Both the position numbers and the translations under genes were made by a program. The notes beneath the pieces are model-generated. The model searched no databases and was not told the DNA's origin. It worked only from the letters and a program-made list of their open reading frames with translations. Positions 35,641 through 46,072 of a stretch of DNA of 64,000 nt are shown piece after piece. Source of the DNA: Colius striatus. Its lineage: Eukaryota > Chordata > Aves > Coliiformes > Coliidae. The stretch's first letter is position 1. Every line of letters starts with the position of its first letter. Location: the NCBI RefSeq assembly GCF_028858725.1, contig NC_084790.1:87820996-87884995 (forward strand), in the 5' to 3' direction.

Positions 35641-36590
35641 AAAACATTTGTGTCACAGAAGCTCCAAAAATACATGTTTGAACATACCAGCGTGACCTTA
35701 TGGAAATGAACCACTTTGACCATTGTATGTTCTTTTAGATAGTAGAAAATCTGATCTTGAAGTCAATCATAAAGGTAATTTTGCATTCCTCCAAGTTCCT
35801 GTCAAACATTTCGGTTTCGCCAAAATCACACTTCCCAGTGAAAAACTGTGCAAATTACTTCTTTCCTGCCACCTTTAACTGCTCTGACTTGTTGAAAGAA
35901 AAGCTCTGGGAATTTCCTGGGGATAATTGTTCTAATCATTCAGCCTCAGAGCTGGTTACCATGGGTTCTCTATCTGGGGGAAGATGTCTGCTAAGATGAG
36001 GAGTCACTGGAAACTCTCACGTGCTTTGTGCCTTTGAAAAATCAAGCTGTTTGATTGAATTTATGAACACAGCTCTTTTTCTTCCCCTCCACCCACCCCT
36101 CTGCCTCTAGTCTAGAATTCAGTTAAATTACATCATGTGAATACGCAAAGTATGGCATTGGAAACGACTTCTTCATTTCATTCCACGGTGATAAAGGATG
36201 TTTGGACCCTCACACACAGCCTTGAGGGGATGGATCAGTTATGTGCCAGGTAAAAGCCTGCTCAGCCCATAGGCCCAGGAGCAAACCAGAGGGATTAGTA
36301 CAGAGCAGGTCTGTAGAGCTGCATCTCGTGATCAGTGAGCCATCACCATGCCCGGCCCACCCAGGCTGCCCTGGCGTCAGACCTCGCGCCTCTCAGCCTA
36401 CAGCCTCCATCTCCCCACGAGCACCAGGACAACAGCAGCCCCCTGCTCAGCAGACACCCCCTGACTGCAGCAGCTCACCTTAGTCAGCTTCATGATGAGG
36501 AGCCGTTCTCCAATGCATCGAAAGCCACAGAGGCTGGACACAAGCAGGAGACTCTGGCCAAGAGACGAAAATCACTGCTGAGAGCTTGTT
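35641..36590. other. Intergenic spacer
   Basis: AT-rich first half (about 35650-36200) with no repeat, then mixed sequence. No gene recognised. Confidence 0.5.
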
Positions 36591-37243
36591 CATAGAATCA
36601 CAGAATGGTGGGGGTTGGAAGGGACCTTTAGAGATCATCCAGTCCAGCCCCCCTGCAGAAGCAGCTCCCACCTAGATCAGGTCACACAGGAACGTGTCCA
36701 GGTGGGTCTTGAAGCCCTCCAAGGAAGGAGCCTCCACACCCTCCCTGGGCAGCCTGGGCCAGGGCTCCCTCACTCAAACACTGAAAGTTTGTCCTTATGT
36801 TTAAGTGGAGCTTTTTGTGTTCCAGCTTCATCCCATCATCTCTTGTCCTGTTGCTAGCTACTATAGAAAAAAGGGCTGTCCCAACCTCCCGACACCCACC
36901 AGTGAGATATTTGTCAATAATGATCCCCCCTCAGTCTCATCTTCTCCAGACTGAACAGCCCCAGGTCCCGCAGCCTTTCCTCACAAGGAAGATGCTCCAG
37001 TGCCCTGATCATCTTGCTGGCCCTGCACTGGCCTGTCCTGGTGCAGGGGGTTGTTCCTCCCCAGCTGCAGGACTCTGCCCTTGCCCTTGTTGAACCTCAG
37101 CAGGTTCCTCTGTGCCCAACTCTCAGCCTGCCCAGCTCTCACTGAATGGCAGCACAGCCTCTGGTGCATCAGCCAGTGCTCCCGGTTTGGTGCCAGGAGG
37201 GAACTTGCTGAGGGTCCCTCTGTCCCCTCACCCAGGTCCTTGA
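36591..37243 (-). mobile_element. CR1 LINE, intermediate member with internal deletion
   Basis: Minus-sense 3' tail CATAGAATCACAGAATGG. It keeps the five bases (TCATCTTCTCCAG near 36945) absent from the dominant family, yet already has P-P-G in place of the A-D-D of FADD (37192-37200). About 460 bases between the ORF2 C-terminus and the LQLGRNN region are missing at about 37035, joined at a CTGGCCT microhomology. Confidence 0.94.
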
Positions 37244-37919
37244 TCACTGAATGACTAAATGTCATCGTTAAAGGAACAAGTCACAAGATACAAGCTGCTT
37301 CCTGGCTGGATTTTTTTCTTCCTCCAGGGAACCTGATGCTTTCACCTTTTTCAAATCAACAGCTTTTGCAGCCATTTGATTATCAACTTTCTTTTCTATT
37401 GCTCTAAATAAAGGCAAAATTAAAATCAAGCACTAAGTCTTTCCACTTTTTTTCCCTTCATTTGTCAATTCACAGGAAATTTGGGTTGTTTTTGCCCAAA
37501 TTTGGGCTAACAGTGTACTTGGAATGTAGAAAACCACAGTGAGATCAGGAACGTGTTCCGTGCTCGGTTTTTAAGGAGATTCACTCTTGGTAGCTACAGA
37601 ACTGCACAGTCAGTGCTTTACAGAGCATGAGGAGAGACCAGACCAGCAGTGCTAAGTGTGTGACTGCTCAGTCAGAGCAGTGAGGGCTCCGTGGAGCAGG
37701 TAACACTGCCCTGGGCAAAGGCACTGTCCTGCAGCCCTGAGGTGCCAGTGGATGGCAGGCATCTGATGAAGTGCTGGATTGGGGCTTTAAAAACAACTGT
37801 GACAAATGATGGCATCTGATGAAGTGCTAATTTCCCTCAAAATGTGTTAATTTTGTGAAATCAACATCCGGAATCACCACCATCGTCACATTCCAATACT
37901 TCAATACTTCACATCCACT
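37244..37919. other. Intergenic spacer with 18-bp direct repeat
   Basis: AT-rich left part. The 18-mer GGCATCTGATGAAGTGCT occurs at 37758-37775 and 37811-37828, separated by 35 bases. No gene recognised. Confidence 0.55.
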
Positions 37920-38173
37920 CACAGAATCACAAATCACAGCATCTCAGGGGCTGGAAGGGACCTGGAAAGCTCATCCAGTGCAACCCCCTGCCAGAGCAGC
38001 ACCACCTAGAGCAGGGCACACAGGGACTCACCCAGCTGGGGTTGAATGTCTCCAGAGAAGGAGCCTCCACAGCCCATCTGGGCAGCCCCTGCCAGTGCTC
38101 CCTCACCTCAACAGGGAACAAGTTTGTCCTTGTGTTGCTTTGGAACCTCTTCTGTTCCAGCTTGTTGTCAAGT
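37920..38173 (-). mobile_element. CR1 3'-end fragment
   Basis: Minus-sense, with AGAATCACAAATCACAGCATC then CAACCCCCTGCCAGAGCAGC. Same subfamily as the plus-sense copy at 30738. It is truncated after TTCCAGCTTGTTG. Confidence 0.93.
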
Positions 38174-39967
38174 GCAGGGAACCAACTTAGGTTTAGGAGG
38201 GGAACACATGGAGGCAGCCCAGAGCTGCCCTTCTGATCAAGCACTCGGGAAATTGCCCTAAGGTGGGTAAACTAGTAACCTGGGACAGTTCAGCTCACTG
38301 GACCTGAATTGAGCACCCAAGCAGGACACACACATTTCAGGGCTTGGCACTAGTGTTTCATAATGTTATTCCTGTGTATTGGCACACTCCAGGTTGCTCA
38401 CACCCAAGAGTGAAGGATCCTTTAATCTCACTTGCTGGATCCTGTGAGCAATTCACAGCTGAGGACAGGCAGTTCTCAGAGCTAAATGGAGCCTGACCTG
38501 GGCTTTCCAGCACGGTTGCACATTACTTATTCTCACACAAGACACATCTGAAGGGGATGGCACACCATTGGTTCACTTTCCACTTGACAGACTGCAGGGA
38601 ACAGAAGGTGATTTTTACTGTCCAGAGACGTGTGAAGAGCTGCAATCCCCTGCTCCTCCTCTTTCTCAAGATCTGGGACTAAATCTCCAATGCCACCAAG
38701 TTGACATGGGTGTCTGAATACACAGTGTCTTCTCATCTGGTTCAAGGAGCTTCATCACAAGGAATGAGATGTCTGTGAGATACGAGCATCTGGAGGAAGA
38801 AAGCTCAGCTGAAACCCAGCCCAGAGGAAATGGAAGTTGGAAGAAGTATGGTAACACTTAGCAGAGCAAGCCAAGACCACAACTCTCTCCTCTGCTGAGG
38901 GAATCCACGCTCCTGCTGCCAAAACCTGGTTACTGCAGGCAGCCTACCCTGCTCCTTGGGCTGGACTGTCAAGAAAGATAGAGATGATCCACATATTAGC
39001 CTCATCCCTTCCTGGGCTACCAACTCCAGCAGCTCACCCAACACACACGGGATGAACTGAAGACCAAACCCACAGCAAGCACAAGTGAAACAGAGCAGGG
39101 TTTGTAACCATGTCTCTGCACCTGGAAAGGGCTCCACGTGGCACCTCTTTGGTGTTCTGAGGAAGAACACACAGGAGGAACCAGGATCACCTCCTTGCAT
39201 GGGCCTCAGCTTCAGGACACTTGGGGGTTTCTGCCCATTTTCTATGTTCCATCACAAACCTCAGGACAACGCAGACTTCTTGCTCAGGCAGAGCCCACAA
39301 CTGATGCAGCCCCGAGCCACAGCGTACAGAGCTCAGCTGCCACGATGGCTGTCTGCTAACGCTTATCAGCTCATGTTCTGTGTGAATGCACTTGGCTTAT
39401 TCACCATCTACAAATATTCCTGAAACTTAATTCTTCACATACACTGCAAACACACACATGGATATGTGTGTGTGTACATGTGCACACAGAACTTTCACAC
39501 TCACATGAGCACCTGACTGAGGCTGCACCATTCTGTCAGCTCTTGCTTCAGGTCCTGGTTGTGATCCAAGGCCCTGAGCTCACCCATAAATGTCTCTGTC
39601 TGATCCCCAACAGCTACAGAGGTGTCATTTCAGCAGAACCCTCTGCATACAGAAGCATTTGACAATCAGAGCTGTGTTTCACCTGTTGTATCAGCGTTAC
39701 ACAAGTACTCTGCTCTCCACAAACTCACATGCATGTACCAAGTTAGTTTTCATGTTGCTAATTCTAAGGAAGGGAAAGCTGACCTATGTTAGAAGAACTT
39801 GGGCTTGGGAATGGAAAAGGACAGTATTAATAGCAGTTTGTGGAGTCTGGGTTTTTTTTGGCTGGATTTAGCTGAGAACACACTGATGACCCAACACTGA
39901 CATAGGTACCTGCCCAGCCTCACTTAATTCTTTGGACCCTGTGTCAGAGATGGCCCAGTGAGTCACT
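38174..39967. other. Intergenic, no gene recognised
   Basis: About 1.8 kb without CR1. A TG/CA microsatellite-like stretch with hairpin symmetry lies at 39449-39487. Open frames below 140 codons are not supported as genes. Confidence 0.5.
39449..39487. repeat. CA/TG alternating repeat with dyad symmetry
   Basis: CACACACA followed by TGTGTGTGTG and then GTGCACACA can fold back on itself. It is a simple-sequence locus likely to vary in length. Confidence 0.75.
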
Positions 39968-40258
39968 GGGATCACAGATGGTGGGGGTGGAAAGGGCCCT
40001 GCACAGCTCATCCAGCCCCAGCCCCTGCTAAAGCAGGTTCCCCTTGCTCAGGGGGCAGAGGAACGTGTCCAAGTGGGTTTGGAAACCTCCCAAGAAGGAG
40101 CCTCCACACCCTCCCTGAGCAGCCTGGGCCAGGGCTCCCTCACCACAGCACCAAAGAAGTTTCTCCATGTGTTTAAGTAGAACTTTGTCCTCCAGCTTGT
40201 ACCTGTTACCCCTTGTCCTGTTGCTGGACACTACAGAAAACAGCATCATCCACATGGG
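39968..40258 (-). mobile_element. CR1 3'-end fragment
   Basis: Minus-sense, beginning GGGATCACAGATGGTGGG. It includes CTTGCTCAGGGGGCAGAGG and CCTTGTCCTGTTGCTGGACA. It is close in wording to the GC-rich copy at 43685. Confidence 0.92.
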
Positions 40259-42879
40259 ATGAGTCAATGAACAACTTACCATTAGCAGTACAAAGGCACC
40301 TGCCAGACCCCATTTGCTCCATGGCTAGCAGCACTGGGACTGGCAGGAAGGTGAGTTTGCTCTCCTGCTGCTAGCTGAGGCACGAGAGGAGCTGCAGCAG
40401 AGAGAAATCCCACAAGAGACCTGCACGGGCAGTGTGTGCACACTGTGGGGAGAGGTGGAGGATGCAGATGACTCGTGGGGAGTGAAGAGCAGGGAAAGCT
40501 CCAGCCCACGGAACTAATCTTCAGCCTCTGGGATGCTTATGAGTGAAATATGCACTTTGCTGAAGCACCTGTGACTGTGGTTAAAGGTGGATTAGGACAG
40601 GAGCCGAGGAGACGAAATTTGGAGCACCCTGACCAGAGATGGAAGGGTGAAGGTTTAGGAGGAGCAGCGTTGAAATGCATCACGTACCTCCAAACAGCCT
40701 CTGTCTGGCTGGGTTTCTAACCTCACCTTGGCAGGTGGGAGCAGCACAGGCCTCGAGCTACGCTGCAGGACACACACAAATGCAGCATCAGCCACTCACA
40801 GCTGCAGAGGCTCCTGTATTTTGGTGGCCCTTTACAGCCCCAACTCCCCACATCACCACCTTAAACATCTGCTCATGGGTCAAAGAGAAACAACATGGAA
40901 GTTGAAGCTTGTTCTACCTACAGAGACAGGGCCAGATAAAACAGAGCGTGTGGGTTTTAGATGTTACCTATTACTTGCTAGGGGTTAACTCAATTTTTTA
41001 ATGCTGGGAGCAGCAATCCTGTAACAAAAAGCTTTTCTGCTTGGCAAAGGTGAGGAACAACTCCCCCTTCTCCTCATGCAATTGCAATATAACCCCAGCA
41101 GCATCCCTCCAACAGAGCCTTGGACACTCAGCATTCACCACCAGAGCCAGGCAGGCCTTGCTGGGAACCTGGGGAGACCTTTCCCACTCCATCCTGAGTC
41201 CTGAGGCACAGGGAACTGTCAGAGCCCGTTGTCAGAGCACAGGAGTGGTGAAGAAGCAGTGCTGCCTGTGCAGGCAGTCAGAGAATGCCAGGACTGAGCT
41301 GTCAGTCTCCTGAGGAACTGTTCAAACTGGAGATGCAACCTGCAAAACAAAAGGCAGCAGGTGGGCTGGAAGGGATCAGCAGAAAGAGCCATTCTTCATG
41401 GCTACCTGTGCACATACAGGAACAAAAAGGAAGTTTTTCCACCACCCCACCTCTCACTGAGGGTCCTGCCAGCAGCAGGAGGCAGCTTTTGGATCATCCA
41501 TCTAAACATGAGACGACCCTCTGTCAGAGTGCCTGACACAGAACTCAGACACCTCTGCGGCTTAGGTGAACTCACTTAAAACAGCACAGACATGCAAAAT
41601 AAGATGAGTTAAGCCCTTTAATAGTTTCCTCTCTTTTTCACATCTCCAAACGGAGAGGAAGTTTCCAGGATCAGATGTAGCTGCCAGAGCACGGCTGCAA
41701 GGAAACGGCACAGTGATGGAGCCAGGGCTGCTTCAGCACTCATTCACCGACAGCAGCTCTGGCTCTCACCCTTCTGTAGCTCTGAGGACCGCCACAGATT
41801 TACCTGCATCTCACACTTGTTTTCAGCCCTGCACAGAGGCCAGGCCCTGAAAAAAGCATCTCCATCGCCTCCCCCTCCTAACCCGGGTCCTTTTTCTGCC
41901 GGGACAGCAGCGTCAGCCCCACTGCGCACTGAGAACATCGGCAACGTCCAAACCCGCGTCTCGCAGCTGTGTGGGGAGGGTGGCGATGCCGTGGGCTCGG
42001 TGCCCTCGTGCACCATCCATCCCATCCCCAGCCAGAGCCCCACACACACATCCACGAGCCATGTGGCTTTGGCTCTGCGTCGCCTGCAACTAAAGGCTTT
42101 TTGTTTTGCATGCGATGCACCAAGGGAAAAACAGCACTTAAGAGTTAGAACTAAGGTACTCCCAGAGACAAACATGATTAATGGGATAATCTTGTCGATT
42201 ACAAATAGTTAGAGGCAGTTGCTGCCATTTCCCACTCTCTGAGGACTGGTTCTACTCGCATCCAACACCGACAGCTGCAGATTCCTCAGCACCATTAGTA
42301 TCCAATGTGGGACTACATTCAACACTTCAAACCCCCTGTAACATGCATCCTCTACAATTGCGTGCTGTCTAGACTGAGTTTCACAAATTGAACCTTAAAC
42401 ACAACAAAGTATTGACCACGGGAATTTTGGTGGTGCTAGCTGTGTCCACGCTCACCTTCACACAAACACCCCCACCCTGCCCACGTTCACTACAGATCAT
42501 GGCCTTAAGTTAACCCCATCCTAAACAATGCTCAAGCCTCATGAAACGACCCGGTTGTCAGTGAGGAGAGGTGTAGCTGGTGGGTAACCGAACAGCAGCG
42601 GTGGCTCCTGACTCCCACCTGTGTCTCCATTCGAGCCGACGGCTGTGCAGAGGCACCTGGGCGAGCTCCTTCAGCTGTGCAAGCGCACACCACGGGAAGG
42701 ATTAGTTGTGATAGCTTCTGTTGGATTAAAACTCAGGTTTCGACCAAATTAGACGTGGCCGAACCCCTCTGCCTACTGAATCCAGCTGCCCCTTTACACT
42801 CTGCACCGCTCCGAACATTAAAGACAGCGTACAGAACACACTTGATCAGGGGAAACGTCGTTTTGGCAAGTCTCTGTCG
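40259..42879. other. Intergenic, no gene recognised
   Basis: About 2.6 kb without CR1 or a recognisable gene. CpG frequency rises towards the right end (from about 41880). Small AT-rich words at 42160-42215 (GGGATAATCTTGTCGATTAC) are the only regulatory-looking feature. Confidence 0.5.
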
Positions 42880-43680
42880 GAGCACTGGTTTCAGATTGGA
42901 GCACGCTTTCAGGATGGCAACCAGCGACCAAACCCCTCCGTGTGAACAGCGGAGCTCGGGCGGCTGGCACTGGGTCAGTGGCACGGCGAGAGCGGCGAGG
43001 CAGAGCGCTCGCTCCCGAGGGGTTTGTCGTCTGACCAGCTCGCCACAGCCCTGGGATGTTGTGCGGGATGGGTTTGGGGCTCGTGCTTTGTTTGGCTTTT
43101 TTAAGGCGTTCCCATCCAGGAGGTGTCGGGGAATAAGAACAAACCAACACAAACGCCAGCACAACGGGCGACTCGTACAAGACTTGCAACGTCCCAGGGC
43201 GTACAGAACTCTGTCCTGAGGGAGCGTAATTAACTGACCTGAAATTAAGCACCTCAACCTTTGCTCTGCTCTTCCAGCCGAAGGCGACAGGCATGTGATC
43301 GAGGCACAGACCCGGCCAGCGGCCTCTCCGCGTGGAGCCCGGCGGCCACCGCCGCTGCCGCCGTCCGTCCCGGCTCGGAACACGCCGAGGCCAAGGCCCG
43401 TGGTCCCGGCGCCCACGCGGGCCTGTGCTCGCCACAGCCGGCCCCGCGCTGGCCCGGCCCCGCGGCAGCCTGGGGGGCGAGCGCCACCTGCTGGCGGCGG
43501 CCGGCGCCGCGCCTCCCCTCAGCGCCGGGACCGCGCCGGCCGCCGCCCGCACCACCGAGGGAGCTCGCGGCCTCCCGGACCCGGGGCAGCAGCGCCGGCC
43601 CTGCGCGACACACGCTGAGCCAGGCGGCGGCGGCCTGCACGCTCGGCCAGGTCTGCCGCCAGCCTCACAGTGCCAGGCAG
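42880..43680. promoter_or_regulatory. CpG island, candidate orphan promoter
   Basis: CpG dinucleotides are frequent from about 42880 and very dense from 43310 to 43640 (GCCGCCGTCCGTC, GGCGGCGGCCGGCGCC). GGGCGG/CCGCCC-type Sp1 words are present (for example near 42958), and CTTTTTTAAGGCG lies near 43097. Long open frames run in several phases on both strands, as expected from GC-rich sequence, and none resembles a known protein. In birds such islands usually mark promoters; here the transcript, if any, is unknown and could be a long non-coding RNA. Confidence 0.6.
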
Positions 43681-43684
43681 TGGG

Positions 43685-43915
43685 AGCTCCACAGCTCCTC
43701 CAGCCTCGCCCCCTGCGCAGGCACGGTCCCCTCGCTCAGGGGGCACAGGAAAGCGTCCAGAAACCTGCCCAGAAGGAGCCTCCGCACCCTCCCTGGGCAG
43801 CCTGGGCCAGGGCCCCCTCGCTTCGGCACCAAAGGAGTTTCTCCTCCCGTGCCAGGGGCACCGCCTGTGCTCCAGCCTCTGCCCCTTACCCCTTGTCCTG
43901 GCACTTAGAACAGGT
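43685..43915 (-). mobile_element. CR1 fragment, GC-elevated
   Basis: The minus-sense wording GAAGGAGCCTCCGCACCCTC and CAGCCTGGGCCAGGGCCCCC is CR1, with several T/A positions converted to G/C compared with relatives at 39968. The 3' octamers are lost at the island border. Confidence 0.85.
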
Positions 43916-44110
43916 TGCTCCAAGGCTGCCCCATCCAACCTGCCAGGGATGGGGCAGCCACAGCCTCTCTGTGCAGCCTGTGCCAGGGCCTCACCACCTT
44001 CAGCATGAAACATCTTTTCCCTTCCCATCTAGTCTGAATCTCCCCTCTTTCAGATTAAACCATTACCCCGTGCCCTGTCGCTACAGGCTTGACCCCGAAG
44101 CCTTTTGAAC
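43916..44110 (-). mobile_element. Older CR1 fragment abutting the previous copy
   Basis: CCCATCCAACCTGCCAGGGATG, CTCACCACCTTCAGCATGAA and TTAAACCATTACCCCG match the older CR1 type seen at 4004, minus-sense. The younger copy probably inserted into or next to it. Confidence 0.82.
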
Positions 44111-44699
44111 AAGGGTCGAGCAGAGCTGCAGAGGCCAGCTCCAGGCCAGGGCAGCATGAGGCCTTGGGACAGCTACCAAGAGGGCCATCACACACTCACT
44201 GCCAGCAACGCTGCCCTCCACTGTCACACCGTGTGCGATTAAAGAGTGTTTCTTCAAATAAACTTCCAGTAAGAAAAAGGGAGGGAAAAGAAAAAACCCA
44301 ATGTGCCTTTAATGTTTAAATAAGGTCAGGCTGTGTAAGAAAGCAGCTGCTACTCAAACTTAGTAAAGCAGCACCCACCCAGAATCACGCATGAACAAGT
44401 CAGATCTCAATTAAGCCAGCCACAGACAGTAGGTAGCTGCTCCGAAGCAACATTTCATCAACACATCAATTAAAGAGTGCTGTGGTGCGTTATCTGTGCA
44501 CCCCCGTGGCATTTCCATGGAGAAAAAACTGGAAGCAAAAAAACTTAACAGAACTCTGTCAGTATTCAGGGCCGATGAAGTAGGAGCTGCTCTGACATCA
44601 GTCCTGACAGAAGAAAAGCCAACAAAAAAGAACCACACCAAAAACCCCAACAGAAGTTTGAACATTATTGAAAGGAGTATTATTGCAGGAGTATAGTTA
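44111..44699. other. Intergenic spacer
   Basis: AT-rich from about 44240, with A-rich runs. No gene or repeat recognised. Confidence 0.5.
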
Positions 44700-45654
44700 T
44701 CATAGAATCACAGAATGGTGGCGTTGGAAGGGACTCTTAGAGCTGATCTAGTCCAACCCCTGCCAAAGCAGCTCCCACCTAGATCAGGTCACACAGGAAC
44801 GTGCCCAGGTGGGTCTTGAAGCCCTCCAAGGAAGGAGCCTCCACACCCTCCCTGGGCAGCCTGGGCCAGGGCTCCCTCACTCAAACATTCAAACAGTTTG
44901 TCCTGATGTTTCAATGCAACTGCTTGTGTTCCAGCTCCATCCCATCACCCCTTGTCCTCTCACTGGATACAACAGAAAGAAAGTGCTGCCCCAACCTCCT
45001 GACACCCACCAGGGAGATATTTGTCAATATTAATGAGCTCCCCCCTCAGTCTCCTCCAGACTAATCAGCCCCAGATCCTGCAGCCTTTCCTCACAAGGAA
45101 GATGCTCCAGTGCCCTGAGCATCTTGCTGGCCCTGCACTGGCCTCTCTGCAGCAGTTCCCTGTCCCTCTGCAGCTGGGGAGCCCACAACTGGACACAGGA
45201 CTCCAGATGAGGCCTCAGCAGATGTGGCAGAGCAGAGGGGGAGCACAACCTCCCTGGCCCTGCTGCCCACACTCTGCTGGATGCCCCCAGGCTGCCACTG
45301 ACTTCTTGCCCACGAGGGCACGTTGCTGCTCATGGGCAGTTTATTATCAGCCAGCACTGCCAGGTCTGTCTCTGCAGAGCTGCTCTCCAGCAGGTCACCC
45401 CCAGCCTGGCCTGGGGCAGGGGGTTGTTCCTCCCCAGCTGCAGGACTCTGCCCTTGCCCTTGTTGAACCTCAGCAGGTTCCTCTGTGCCCAACTCTCAGC
45501 CTGCCCAGCTCTCACCGAGTGGCAGCACAGCCTCTGGTGCATCAGCCAGTGCTCCCAGTTTGGTGCCAGCAGGGAACTTGCTGAGGGTCCCTCTGTCCCC
45601 TCATCCAGGTAGTTGATGAAGATGTTGAACAAAACTGGCCCCAGAACCCATCCC
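44700..45654 (-). mobile_element. CR1 LINE, dominant young family (~950 bp)
   Basis: The minus-sense 3' tail is TCATAGAATCACAGAATGG. It extends to the RT palm word GWVLGPVLFNIFINYLDEG near 45610-45655, where it is 5'-truncated. Where FADD should be, the aligned frame reads F-PAG-TKL (45565-45573), as in the 16841 copy. It has the 5-nt deletion near 45056. Confidence 0.96.
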
Positions 45655-46016
45655 TTAATGCCAGTGCACATAGTTTTATCATAGTTTCATCAAAAATACA
45701 ACCTTGTCACACAAACTAGTTCACACACATGATTTTTAGCAAGGTTCTGTACTCAGGAGGGTCATTTAGGTATTATTTCATCTGTCCTGCCCAGATTTCT
45801 GTTAAAAGGCTATTCTAACAGCAAAACATGTTCAGTACCTTTAAACAATAGTGCAGAAGTATCTGCCATGGCCTCGTGGCCTGCGGCACCCATCACAGAG
45901 CAGCTGCCCAGAACAGGGCTGTCCAGAGGCCCTGCACCGTGCCCTGACCGGTGAGGCCGAGCTCAGCCCAGCTCAGCCCCGGTGACACCACTGGGGAACT
46001 GAAAGCACAGAGACAT

Positions 46017-46072
46017 GCCTGGGGGTGAAGCACAGGAGGAACTGGCCTGGGGGTGAAGCACAGGAGGAACTG
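46017..46072. repeat. 28-bp exact tandem duplication
   Basis: The unit GCCTGGGGGTGAAGCACAGG... occurs at 46017-46044 and again identically at 46045-46072. The lack of divergence implies a recent duplication or a polymorphic minisatellite. Confidence 0.92.

Noticed and set aside
42733..43640. Several overlapping open frames of 130-260 codons on both strands in the CpG island.
   Set aside because: Frames are open simultaneously in several phases, as expected from GC-rich DNA. There is no recognisable protein, and some extend into CR1 sequence.
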